Shown here piece by piece: positions 46,071 through 56,200 of a DNA stretch of 64,000 bases. Origin of the DNA: Pedobacter mucosus (lineage in GTDB: Bacteria > Bacteroidota > Bacteroidia > Sphingobacteriales > Sphingobacteriaceae); assembly GCF_022200785.1 (NCBI RefSeq), contig NZ_CP087585.1:4340001-4404000 (forward strand). Direction: 5' to 3'. Under the pieces are notes generated by a model. That model worked only from the letters and a program-made list of their open reading frames with translations, was not told where the DNA came from and ran no database searches. The position numbers and the translations under genes are program-made. Each line of letters opens with the position of its first letter. The stretch's first letter is position 1.

Positions 46071-47696
46071 TTGAGCACAACTTTAAACCTCGAAAAAATT
46101 TTCGTTGAAGAAAGCCAGATTCCGGATGAATTTAGGCTTGATGAAGAAATCAATCAAAAAGAGTTCTTATCTAATGGAGAAATGAAACAATGGGATGGAC
46201 CTTTTAATGAGGTTTATTCTCCTGTTTGCGTTAAAACTCCTGATGGATTAAAACGAAAACGTATTGGAAGTTTTCCGGTATGTACAGAAAAAGAATCTTC
46301 GGAGGCTTTAGATGCGGCAGTTAATGCGTACGATAACGGCCGCGGCCAATGGCCTACCATGAGTGTTGCGGATCGCATAACTTGTGTAGAAAATTTTACG
46401 CATAAAATGATTGAGCAAAAGGTAATTGTTGCCAAATTAATTATGTGGGAAATCGGGAAATCGTATACCGATTCGATTAAGGAATTCGATCGCACAGTTG
46501 AATATATTTACGCTACGATTGATGCTTTAAAAGACATCGACAGACAATCTTCGAGGTTCGAAATTGAGCAAGGAATTGTGGCGCAAGTTCGCCGTTCTCC
46601 ACTGGGCGTTGTGTTGTGTATGGGTCCATTTAATTACCCGCTGAATGAAACTTTTACAACGCTTATTCCAGCTTTAATAATGGGTAACACCATTTTGTTT
46701 AAACCACCAAAACACGGTACTTTATTGCATTATCCATTGCTAGAAGCTTTTAGATCATGCTTTCCAAAAGGCGTTGTAAATACAATATACGGTCGTGGAA
46801 ATGTTATTGTTCCAGGGTTAATGACCTCGGGAAAAATAAACGTACTTACTTTAATCGGATCAAGTAAAGTAGCTAATGAACTTAAAAAACTTCATCCAAA
46901 GGTGAATCGCTTAAGGGCAATTTTAGGGCTAGATGCTAAAAATGCGGCGATTATTACTAAAGATGCCGACTTAGATTTAGCTGTTTCTGAAACGGTTTTA
47001 GGTTCACTTTCTTTCAACGGACAACGTTGTACAGCTATCAAAATCGTTTATGTTCATCGCAGTATTGCGCAAGAATTTTTGAAACGTTTATCCACGGAAG
47101 TAGAAAAATTAAAGTTCGGAATGCCTTGGGAAAAAGGCGTTAACTTAACGCCTCTGCCTGAATTAAATAAGCCCGAATATTTAAAGGAATGTATTGATGA
47201 TGCAGTTGCTCATGGTGCAAAAGTGATTAACAAAAATGGTGGAGAAACGCTAGAATCTTTTGTTTATCCAGCAATTATGTATCCCGTTACAAGCAGTATG
47301 AAATTGTACCGTGAAGAACAATTTGGTCCTGTAATTCCAGTTGTTCCTTTTGATGATTTGGAGGAACCAATTGAGTATTTAATAGGTTCTCCCCACGGAC
47401 AACAAGTAAGTATTTTCAGTAATAATGCTGCGGTTATTTCCTCTTTAATTGATCCTTTGGTTAATCAGGTAAGTAGGGTAAATATTAATTGCCAATGCCA
47501 ACGTGGTCCGGATGTGTTTCCGTTTACAGGAAGAAAAGATAGCGCAGAAGGAACGCTTTCTGTTGTTGATGCATTACGATCTTTTTCGATCCGTTCATTG
47601 GTAGCGACTAAGCTTACTGATAATAACAAGAAGTTATTGAACGAAATTGTAGGTGATAACGACTCTAACTTTTTAAGTACGAAGTATATTTTTTAA
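46071..47696 (+). CDS. GapN-like aldehyde dehydrogenase (NADP-dependent G3P dehydrogenase)
   Basis: A 541-residue aldehyde dehydrogenase starting at TTG. It most resembles non-phosphorylating glyceraldehyde-3-phosphate dehydrogenases, which oxidise G3P to 3-phosphoglycerate and yield NADPH. Catalytic Cys320 (FNGQRCTAIK) and Asn188 (MGPFNYP) are present. The usual ELGGK motif reads GLDAK (Gly286 at the glutamate position), so the common general base is missing. Its position next to the KDPG pathway suggests use of the G3P made by kdgA. It follows the uronate terminator, so it has its own promoter. Confidence 0.82.
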   Translation: MSTTLNLEKIFVEESQIPDEFRLDEEINQKEFLSNGEMKQWDGPFNEVYSPVCVKTPDGLKRKRIGSFPVCTEKESSEALDAAVNAYDNGRGQWPTMSVADRITCVENFTHKMIEQKVIVAKLIMWEIGKSYTDSIKEFDRTVEYIYATIDALKDIDRQSSRFEIEQGIVAQVRRSPLGVVLCMGPFNYPLNETFTTLIPALIMGNTILFKPPKHGTLLHYPLLEAFRSCFPKGVVNTIYGRGNVIVPGLMTSGKINVLTLIGSSKVANELKKLHPKVNRLRAILGLDAKNAAIITKDADLDLAVSETVLGSLSFNGQRCTAIKIVYVHRSIAQEFLKRLSTEVEKLKFGMPWEKGVNLTPLPELNKPEYLKECIDDAVAHGAKVINKNGGETLESFVYPAIMYPVTSSMKLYREEQFGPVIPVVPFDDLEEPIEYLIGSPHGQQVSIFSNNAAVISSLIDPLVNQVSRVNINCQCQRGPDVFPFTGRKDSAEGTLSVVDALRSFSIRSLVATKLTDNNKKLLNEIVGDNDSNFLSTKYIF

Positions 47697-47723
47697 AACA
47701 TAGCGTTTAATAGATTAAACATT

Positions 47724-47771
47724 AAAGCCACAGATTTACAGATTTTAATCTTCAAATCTGTGGCTTTTTTG
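47724..47771 (+). terminator. Terminator after the GapN-like gene
   Basis: AAAGCCACAGATTT and AAATCTGTGGCTTT pair over 14 bases with a loop of about 15, then six T. It lies between convergent genes and could serve both strands. Confidence 0.85.
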
Positions 47772-47829
47772 AATAATAAGATCACCATGCTGTATTTATT
47801 TCAGCATCTTAATGATGCAAAAAATCTAC

Positions 47830-48570
47830 TTAATTTAATTTTTTAACCAAACTCAATTTCAGTTCCTTAATACCTTTTACAACTAAACCGGCAACTTGCT
47901 TAGCGCCATCAGGACTTAAATGTGTATCATCTTTTTTCCCTTTAGGATAATTTACGTTACCAGAATCGACATGATTAAAAAGCTTAATAGATTGAACATC
48001 GCCTAATTGATTAAGTAAACCTTCCGTTTTAATTAACATATCTATCAAAGGAACTTTTAAAGAATCTGCAACTTGTCTGGTTATTTTTGGATAATCACCA
48101 TGTGAATCTATCAGCACTCCGTTTTTAAAACTTCTTCTAGATATTGGAGTAAGCAAAATCGGAATAGCTTTTTTACTTCGAGTTTGATTAACGTAATTAA
48201 CCAGATTAATTTTAAATTCTGCCAAAGATGTTCCAACTGCAGGTTTTTCCACTTTTTCATCGTTATGTCCAAATTCTATAAAAACATAATCACCCGCAAC
48301 TAACTTTTCTAAAATCGGTTCCCAACGCTTTTCGTTTAAAAAAGATTTGGTACTTCTACCATTTAAAGCACGATTATCTACCACAACATCGGCTTTAAAA
48401 AATGATTGTAGTGCCATTCCCCAACCCGTTTCCGGGAAAGTATTTGGATTTTTATTTGCCGCTGTAGAATCTCCAATGATATAGACAGTTGTTTTATTTT
48501 GAAAAATCGTAAAAGATAAAAGGGTTGTAAAAACGGTAAGTGTTAAAACGATGTAAATATGCTTTTTCAT
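47830..48570 (-). CDS. Rhamnogalacturonan acetylesterase (CE12)
   Basis: A 246-residue exported GDSL-type esterase that removes acetyl groups from pectic galacturonate. Block I is IIGDSTAA (Ser35), then GRSTKSF, block III GHNDEK (Asn103) and DDTHLSPDG with the Asp214-x-x-His217 pair. These define carbohydrate esterase 12. A single hydrophobic N-terminal segment acts as signal. It starts three bases after the CE8 stop, so it is the last gene of the susC operon. Confidence 0.92.
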   Translation of the reverse strand: MKKHIYIVLTLTVFTTLLSFTIFQNKTTVYIIGDSTAANKNPNTFPETGWGMALQSFFKADVVVDNRALNGRSTKSFLNEKRWEPILEKLVAGDYVFIEFGHNDEKVEKPAVGTSLAEFKINLVNYVNQTRSKKAIPILLTPISRRSFKNGVLIDSHGDYPKITRQVADSLKVPLIDMLIKTEGLLNQLGDVQSIKLFNHVDSGNVNYPKGKKDDTHLSPDGAKQVAGLVVKGIKELKLSLVKKLN

Positions 48571-48573
48571 AAG

Positions 48574-49593
48574 TTAATTTGTTGTTTGGTTCCAGTGGTC
48601 ATTTCCGCCTAAAATATTTTGAACGGTATAAGTTTTAATTTCTTTATTTGTTAATTGTTTCGTCCATGGTAACCGTGTTTTAGCAGATGCACCAGCACCA
48701 CTATTTTTATATTCGGCATAAAAAACGGTTTTCTCTTTATCAGGGAACATTGTATCACCTTTCCATGGATTCCAGCCTTCTGGAAGAATGTGTTTTCCTA
48801 AATCGCAATTAATGAATACAGTCTTCGCAAAAGGTCGCCATGGCCTTCCCAAATAAACTTTTGTTGCAGTAGAATCTGCAATCAATTTACAATTTAAAAA
48901 GACGAATCCAAATTTTTGTCGCGAGGATGTAGCTGCTGCTGTAACATAGGAATTGCTTAAGCTTTTAATGGTACAATCTTGAAAAAGTGCGGTTGCTTTT
49001 CCAAATATAAAATCTGTTGTTCCTTCAATAAAGCAACTTTTATAGTATTGGCGACTAGATTCTTCTGTGGCAAATAAAGTGTCTTGGTTCCCCAAAATAT
49101 TGCAATCATCAGCAATAAAACGATCTCCTTCTACATGCAATGCAACTGCTTGCCCAACCTTTCCTGACGCATTTATGATGGTTAAGTTTTGTAAAATAGT
49201 ATCATCTGCCTGAATAAGTACAGTATAAGATGTATAGGTTGAAAATTTATTCATACCAAAAAGGTCATTCCCTTTGGGATTGATTTTGCCCGAATAATCA
49301 TCAAAAGTAATAATGGTTTTATCTTTGCTTTCGCCAATTAATGAAATTTTTGTTTTCCAAGAGGGAACGATTAATTTCTCGTTATAAGTGCCATTTTTTA
49401 TAAAAATTTTAACGGTTTTTTCTCCTAAATCCCGAACAGAATTTATGGCTTCCTGGATAGTTTTGTAATTGCCTTTTCCATCTTTGGAGACAGTAATTTC
49501 ACTCGGGTACTTAGGATCTTGAGCAACAGCTTGAAGGGAAAATCCTACTAAAAACAAAACTGTTAGAGACTTTAAGCGAAGTAGTATATTCAT
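48574..49593 (-). CDS. Pectin methylesterase (CE8), second copy
   Basis: A 339-residue secreted pectinesterase with a signal peptide ending LQAVAQ. Catalytic segments match the family: VGQAVALHVEG, LGNQDTLF, GTTDFIFGK and YLGRPWRPF. It shares the fold and active site with the CE8 protein of 31831-32787, but the two differ clearly through the body, so they are old paralogues. It belongs to the SusCD operon and may act on a different methylation pattern. Confidence 0.95.
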   Translation of the reverse strand: MNILLRLKSLTVLFLVGFSLQAVAQDPKYPSEITVSKDGKGNYKTIQEAINSVRDLGEKTVKIFIKNGTYNEKLIVPSWKTKISLIGESKDKTIITFDDYSGKINPKGNDLFGMNKFSTYTSYTVLIQADDTILQNLTIINASGKVGQAVALHVEGDRFIADDCNILGNQDTLFATEESSRQYYKSCFIEGTTDFIFGKATALFQDCTIKSLSNSYVTAAATSSRQKFGFVFLNCKLIADSTATKVYLGRPWRPFAKTVFINCDLGKHILPEGWNPWKGDTMFPDKEKTVFYAEYKNSGAGASAKTRLPWTKQLTNKEIKTYTVQNILGGNDHWNQTTN

Positions 49594-49625
49594 TTTAACA
49601 AGATAGGTTTAATATAAAAAATAGT

Positions 49626-49659
49626 AATAAAAAAGGGCAGATATAAATCCTGCCCCTTT
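49626..49659 (-). terminator. Intra-operon terminator between the lipoprotein and CE8 genes
   Basis: On the minus strand GGGGCAG and CTGCCC pair around a nine-base loop, followed by six T. It lies between the surface lipoprotein gene and the CE8 gene, which continue in the same direction. Partial read-through would give less esterase than SusC/SusD. Confidence 0.75.
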
Positions 49660-49680
49660 ATAATTATAAATTCTTCTGTT

Positions 49681-51327
49681 TTAGTATGTCCATCTTGGAT
49701 CTCCGATAGCGGTTCCTGTACTGCTTGCCGTTCTCAAAGCAGAACCAACTGGTAATGTAAAATCGGTAGTGGCAGCAGTCCACGTTAGTCCAGTAGTCTG
49801 ATTACTGGTTAACGTTGCTGTTGCGAAAGTTAATGCTGTTCCGCCGGTTAAAGCGGTATTTAAATTAAAATAGTTGCTGTTTGATATGGTTAAAGTACTG
49901 CCGGCTCCTGTAGCTCTAATCGCTGAAGCTACAACGGTTCCAGATTTTGGTGTATTTGCAAAAATACTGTTTTGAACTACAAAACTTATCGGGTTTGCAT
50001 TGGCATCAACTAAAGCATATTTAGCATTTCCACCAAAACCATTTATTGTAGAATAACTGATTAAAACTGAAGGAATAACATCACCTGCATAAGTTGTACT
50101 GGCAATTACTAAACCCGGACCGTTATTATAAAAAGTTGATTTAGAAACGTTTAATGTGTTAAACTGCAATTTTGTTAAATGAAACATGTAATATGCCGAA
50201 GATCCATTGGCTCCCATATCATAAACAATTGAATTATTTACGGTAATACCAGAAATTTTAAAATCCCTGGCAGCCGCACCTCTATCACCACGAAGAAACG
50301 CAGTTGTTGATCCATGGGCAATGCAATTATCAACCACAATATTAGTGAATGTAGCTGCAGAAGCATTATTTGCTTGAGAACCAATAAGATTTAAAAAGTA
50401 TAATGAAGCACCTGCAGTTCCATCAAATTCGATTCCTGATAAGGTTAAGCCTGCACCTGTTCCTTCTAAATCAAATTCTTTATAATTCACTTTCGTATCC
50501 GTTGGATTTCCAGAAGTTGATTTAATAGTAATCGCCTTTTGAGTGATAAATGAAGTTGCAATTAAGGTATATGTACCAGGATTTAAGCCAATTACTGCAC
50601 CATTTGCCGCAGCTGTTATAGCCGCTGCTAAATCATCACCTGGATTTAATCTTGTAGTATATGTTGTTGCAGTTAGTGTTGTGAAAGTTGTTAAACCTTT
50701 ACTTTTAGTCCCTTGAAAAAGCTCAGCTGAATATTTCATTCCCCCAACTAAACCTGTAATTGTTTTTGAACCTGATAATGCATCTGCTGCACTTAATGTT
50801 ACGGTGGTTGCTGCTCCAGTTGCCGGTGTTAGAACGATAGAATTTAAATCTGTAGTTGGTGTAAATCTCAAAGTTACACCGTTTTCTTTCACTTCATTAT
50901 CTCTAACTGCTAAAAACAATTGAATTCCTGATAGTTGGAATGCACTGCTTCTAATGTATTTAGATTCTGGTTGAGTTTCTGTTGCAATGGCTTTAATTCT
51001 GGCATAATATCTAATTCTAACGCCTAAATTATCTTCAGTTACAGAAACACCAGTGGTATCGGATGTTGCGGTATATTTGATAGTTGAAAACAATGAATCT
51101 GTAGAAAAATCAATATTGTATTTCAATATTTTTCCAGTAGATAGCAATGGTGCAGTCCATGTTAACTTTGCCGATACCTCAGCGGTAGTTATTTTAACAT
51201 CGCTTGGTTTAAAAATTCTTGCCGGCTCATCAGGTGCATCTTCTGTTTTTTTACACGATGAGATAGCCATTATCATCACTGATAAAATGATCAATCTTAA
51301 ACTGAGTTGATTTATATATTTTTTCAT
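49681..51327 (-). CDS. Surface lipoprotein with fibronectin-like and beta-helix parts (DUF4957/DUF5123-like)
   Basis: A protein of 548 residues from the ATG at 51327. The longer frame from 51354 would overlap susD. The lipobox is MAISSC, and acidic residues follow (CKKTEDAPDE), which is usual for surface-exported lipoproteins. Residues of about 40-140 look fibronectin-III-like (VSAKLTWTAPLLSTGKILKYN). The remainder is a repetitive right-handed beta-helix resembling pectate-lyase-like folds, with no clear catalytic set. It takes the SusE position after susD, so glycan binding is the best guess. Confidence 0.8.
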   Translation of the reverse strand: MKKYINQLSLRLIILSVMIMAISSCKKTEDAPDEPARIFKPSDVKITTAEVSAKLTWTAPLLSTGKILKYNIDFSTDSLFSTIKYTATSDTTGVSVTEDNLGVRIRYYARIKAIATETQPESKYIRSSAFQLSGIQLFLAVRDNEVKENGVTLRFTPTTDLNSIVLTPATGAATTVTLSAADALSGSKTITGLVGGMKYSAELFQGTKSKGLTTFTTLTATTYTTRLNPGDDLAAAITAAANGAVIGLNPGTYTLIATSFITQKAITIKSTSGNPTDTKVNYKEFDLEGTGAGLTLSGIEFDGTAGASLYFLNLIGSQANNASAATFTNIVVDNCIAHGSTTAFLRGDRGAAARDFKISGITVNNSIVYDMGANGSSAYYMFHLTKLQFNTLNVSKSTFYNNGPGLVIASTTYAGDVIPSVLISYSTINGFGGNAKYALVDANANPISFVVQNSIFANTPKSGTVVASAIRATGAGSTLTISNSNYFNLNTALTGGTALTFATATLTSNQTTGLTWTAATTDFTLPVGSALRTASSTGTAIGDPRWTY

Positions 51328-51343
51328 TTTGATATTTATTGTC

Positions 51344-53185
51344 TTAGTAACCAAAGTTTTGAACCATGCTCGTGTTTTCGATCAACGCCGTTTTTGGATA
51401 TGGAAATAGTTCCTTCTTATTAGCTTCAAAATACAAGGCAAAACCAGTAGAAGTGCTTGTAATTGCATTATCTTCTGTAACCGCTCTTCTCCAATTTTTT
51501 GTAGTATAACCTGTTGGCGCAGCTGATACGCCTAATCCTGGTGAAACGAATACATTGTTCGGCGTGCCTCCATATAAATCTAAAGTAGCTACTTCGTTTA
51601 CGCTAGTCCCTAAAAGATAGTTTCCTTCTTTTGCATAAACATAATCTGGTACACCGGTATAAGCTCCCGTTCCAGCTATCAGCGCTCTAAGTTTGGTACG
51701 GGTTTCGTCAAACTTGCTTGCTATTAAATTCCATCTGATTAAATCATATTTACGAATACCTTCTCCTCCAAATTCTAATAAACGTTCTTTAACTATGGAA
51801 GTGAAAAAACCGGCTTTATCTGTAGGTGTTGTCGGAATTTGAGTTTCAAAGCCAGCATAAGCACGTTTTTGAACTTCTTGCAAAGCGTTGATTGCTGCGG
51901 CAGATGGCGCTCCATTAATCTCATTATCAGCTTCTGCATACATTAATAACACATCTGCGAAACGAAGCATCGGCCAATTTACACCAAAAGTTTGTGCTGC
52001 TGATGATCCATTAAAGGTTGTCCATGATTTTCTGAATTTTCCATCCGTCATGTTAAATAAGGTATTGATGATTTTTTTTGATGTTGCGGTAATTTCGAAG
52101 ACACCAATGGTTACGTCTCTGCGACAATCTCTGGTGGCATTAAATTCATAAAAATAAGTCGGAATGGCATTCATACCACCGCCGCCAGAACCAAAAGTTG
52201 AGGCAGAATTGAAACGAATACCATTGTAATAACCCAATTTACTATCTGTGGCTGCATTACTTCCAAAAGCGGCAACTTCGAACATTAATTCGTGAGCATC
52301 ATCTAAACGGGTTCCATGTAAACTCTTAAATACATTTTCATAAATTGGATTTAAGCTGTGCTCCGAACGGTTATTCATGATATCTAAACACTCATCAAAA
52401 GCTATTTTATAGTAGGTTAAATAATCAGCCGGACGTTCCATTGTATGACTTCCAGATCGTAAAGAATAACCACCTCTGGCCAAAGCAATTCTAGCCCTTA
52501 AACCTTTAATTGCTCCTTTAGTAAAACGGAAACTTCCATATTCGGTTATTCCACTTCGCCATGGCACTAAATCTTCAGCCATTTTTAAATCAGCAAGCAT
52601 CTGGTCATATGTTTTATTACGATCTACATTTGCACCGTAAAGTGTTTCTGCATCAGCAGATGGTACAAATGAAGCCGGAACATCGCCCCAATTACGAATT
52701 AATTCATATAAAAATTGTGCTCTTAAAGTCAGTGCCTCTCCTAAATAACGTTTCATAATGGTTTGGTCAGCCGCCGAACCTGTGGTGTAAAGTGTTGAAG
52801 TCGGGATATATTTAATACAAATATTGGCTCGTTCTACACCAGAATATAATTGTAAAAATGGATTAGTTAAATCTGTATTGTCCGAACTTGCACCGTACAT
52901 ACTAATTCCTCTACGATCGGAAGAACTGTAGCTTCCTGATGTTTTAAAATCATCAGCGCTTAAACCAAATAATGTAGATATGCGGCTTCCATAACCGTTA
53001 TCGCCACAAAGACGATTATAAACCGCTATAATTGCAGCATTTGTATTGGCGGTGCTTTCAAAAACCACATCAGGTGAAGAAGTAGATGGCGATTGCAAAT
53101 CCAAATATTTTTTACAAGAAGTGGTTATGCTTAATGCTCCAATAGCCATTACCATTAAAGCAGATTTTATAAATTTATTGTTCAT
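51344..53185 (-). CDS. SusD/RagB-type outer-membrane glycan-binding lipoprotein
   Basis: A 613-residue lipoprotein with lipobox SITTSC, followed by KKYLDLQSPS. It forms the lid of the SusC transporter and binds oligosaccharides at the cell surface. SusD-type segments are AAIIAVYNRL, YLGEALTLRAQFLYELIRNWGDVP, GAIKGLRARIALARGGYSL, FADVLLMYAEADNEINGAPSA and ERLLEFGGEGIRKYDLIRW (each under family-typical order). It is 17 bases downstream of susC. Pectic oligosaccharide as substrate is inferred from the locus. Confidence 0.95.
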   Translation of the reverse strand: MNNKFIKSALMVMAIGALSITTSCKKYLDLQSPSTSSPDVVFESTANTNAAIIAVYNRLCGDNGYGSRISTLFGLSADDFKTSGSYSSSDRRGISMYGASSDNTDLTNPFLQLYSGVERANICIKYIPTSTLYTTGSAADQTIMKRYLGEALTLRAQFLYELIRNWGDVPASFVPSADAETLYGANVDRNKTYDQMLADLKMAEDLVPWRSGITEYGSFRFTKGAIKGLRARIALARGGYSLRSGSHTMERPADYLTYYKIAFDECLDIMNNRSEHSLNPIYENVFKSLHGTRLDDAHELMFEVAAFGSNAATDSKLGYYNGIRFNSASTFGSGGGGMNAIPTYFYEFNATRDCRRDVTIGVFEITATSKKIINTLFNMTDGKFRKSWTTFNGSSAAQTFGVNWPMLRFADVLLMYAEADNEINGAPSAAAINALQEVQKRAYAGFETQIPTTPTDKAGFFTSIVKERLLEFGGEGIRKYDLIRWNLIASKFDETRTKLRALIAGTGAYTGVPDYVYAKEGNYLLGTSVNEVATLDLYGGTPNNVFVSPGLGVSAAPTGYTTKNWRRAVTEDNAITSTSTGFALYFEANKKELFPYPKTALIENTSMVQNFGY

Positions 53186-53202
53186 TTTCTTTAATGTTGA
53201 TG

Positions 53203-56200
53203 TTAAAATACCATGTTAATTCCTGCAAGGATATATCTACTACGGGGATAAGCTGCATAATCTATACCTGGAGTAAGGGGATTTGATCGACGTGTATTTG
53301 CTTCAGGATCGTAGCCAGAATAACCTGTTATGGTATATAAATTATTTACGGTTCCATAAACTCGAAGTTTAGAAATAAAGCCTGTTTTTTTAATCAAAGT
53401 TTGTGGTAGTGTGTAACCTAAAGTTACATTGCTTATCCTTAAAAAAGAGCCATCTTCAATGGCATAAGATGTTAAAGCGTAGTTCCCTGTAGTTGGTGTC
53501 CACATGGTAGTATTGGCATTCATTGCCGTTAACAAGGCTGGATCAGTAACTTTAACGCCATTAGCATCGAAGTTTTGCCAACGATCGTTCATTACGCTAA
53601 GCAAATTATTATCCTTAACATTATATTGAGAAGTGAATTCAACTTTGTTGGCATTATAAACCTTACTTCCATAACTGAAGTTAACAAATACTGTAAAATC
53701 AAAGTTTTTATAGGCAAATTGATTGTTGAAACCACCCGTAAATTTTGGTTGAGCAGTGCCTAAAACGGTTCTGTCATCATCACCGATCATCATACTGGCT
53801 GATGAAGAAAGTTTTTTCACTTTCATATCTCCAGGTTGTGGATCACGATTACCCAGTAAAACCCTGCTGCTTGGTATTGTTGGTTTAAGCGTATAAGTAT
53901 AAGCTCCTGTTGTTGCATTTTGTACATAAGTAAAATCATCAACAGTGTAACGTCCGTCAGAAATGAAACCATAAAACTGCCCAACTGGCTGGCCTACTTC
54001 AACTTTAAAATCGCCTAAACTATTAACCCAACCCGATTGAGTAATATAAGATGAAACATCTTTTTGAAGCTCAACGATTTTGTTTTTATTAAATGAGATA
54101 TTAAAACTTGTGTTGTAGCTAAAGTTGGTGGTTTTAACTGCCTGATAACTTAATTGTAGTTCGAAACCTTTATTTTGGGTTTTACCAACGTTTTGTTGTT
54201 GGGTAGCGTAACCTGTGGTTTGCGGTACATTCGCGTTTAAAAGGAGGTTTTTAGTTCTGTTATCGTAATAATCCAAATTAAGTGATAACCTGTTTTTAAA
54301 TAAATCGATATCTAAACCTAAGTTTTTAGATAAATTGGTTTCCCAGGTAATATTTGGGTTTGATAAAATAGATCCATTTGGTCCGCCAGAAATTAATCCG
54401 GTAGATACCGAAGCATCCGTACCTGCATAGCCACCAGCAACAGAGTTTAGGTAAAATAATGTTCTAAATAAATCTTGCCCAATTCGATTGTTACCCGCAG
54501 CACCATAACTTGCTCTGATTTTAAAATTATCCAACCAATCAAGCTGTAAATCCTTTACAAATTTTTCTTCAGTTGCTCTCCATGCAACTTGTGCTGATGG
54601 AAAATAACCCCATTGTTTACCTTCTGCGAACAGCGAAGAAGCATCTGTTCTGAAGTTTAGCGTTGCTAAATATTTATTTTTGAAGCTATATGATGCTCTA
54701 CTAAATATAGAAAATTGCCTGGTACCAGAAATTAAAGAAGTAGGTCGATCTTGAATTGTATTCGCCGGTGCAACACTTGCAAAAGCATCATCAGGTGAAA
54801 TATTTACAGGGAAAAATTTAAGGACCGTACTTCTTGAATCGACATCAACCATGTTTATTTCCTGTCCAACCAATAAATCTAATACATGATCCTTACCTAA
54901 ATTTGGTTTATAATTAAGGGTATTGGTGTTGATAAATGATTTTTGAGCTACAGTATCTAATTGTATTGCTGGTAAACCAGAATTATTCCGGGCAACATTA
55001 CTTACTGGTCCATTAAAAGTATTAATATGCCTGTTTACACGATTGTAACCAACGGTACTTCTAAACGTTAAATTTTTGAGAATAGAATATTGAATATACC
55101 CACTGGTGATTAAATCATTTCTATAATCATATTTCAATTCTTGATTGGCTAGGGTAATTGGATTAGTTAAGCCAGTAGTTAAATAATCGGCATCGAACAA
55201 ATCGCCTGAATCACCGCCTCCCGAATAAGGTTGGTAACGGACAGAATTTCTTAAACGATTGGTTCCTTGAGAACCAGTAGATGTTGTACCAACACCATCA
55301 ATACGCTGACGACTATAACGAGCATTTAGGCCTATCTTAAGTTTGTCAGAAAATTTATGATCTAAACGGATAGAAGCAAAAGTTCTTCTAAAACCAGAAT
55401 TTAGCATGATACCATCTTCATTGGTATTATTTACAGAAACGTTGTAAGTTGTTTTGTCGGTACCTCCAGATAAATTTAAAATCTCGGTATTACTCCATGC
55501 CTGGCGGCCAAAAACTTTATCCTGCCAATCTACATTTTGAATATTTTTATAAATATCTAAATCTTCGAACGTTCCATATTTTTTTGTAAAAGTATCTTTT
55601 ACATCCTGACTGGTATTGTTGTTATATAATTCATATTGATATTTTACAAACTCGTAAGGGTTCATTACATCAAGCTTGTTCACAATCTGACGGGCACCTG
55701 CGTAGGCATCGAAAGAGACAACTAGTCTTCCTTTTTTACCGCTTTTAGTCGTGATGATAACCACACCATTTGCTCCTCTGCTACCATAAATAGAAGTAGA
55801 CGCTACATCTTTCAAAACATCAATTGATTGAATTTCATTTGGAGAAAGGATAGAAAGTGCATTTTCAACTTGAATACCATCTACAATATACAGTGGAGAA
55901 TTATCGCCAGTTAATGAACTTCCACCACGTACTTTTATAACAACTTCTGCGCCTGGAGCGCCTTCTGTTGTGGTAACAGAAACGCCGGCTAGTTTCCCTG
56001 CAAGAGCCTGAGCAGCCGAACTTACCGGAAATTGCTCTATATCTTTAGCACCGATTGAGGATACAGAACCTGTTAAAGCTTCTTTACGAACGGATCCGTA
56101 ACCAATATTTACGGTAACTTCATTCAAGGTATTGGCATCCTCTTCTAAAATCACTTCAATTTTTGTTTGCTTGGCTATCGTAACGTTTTTCGTTTTATAG

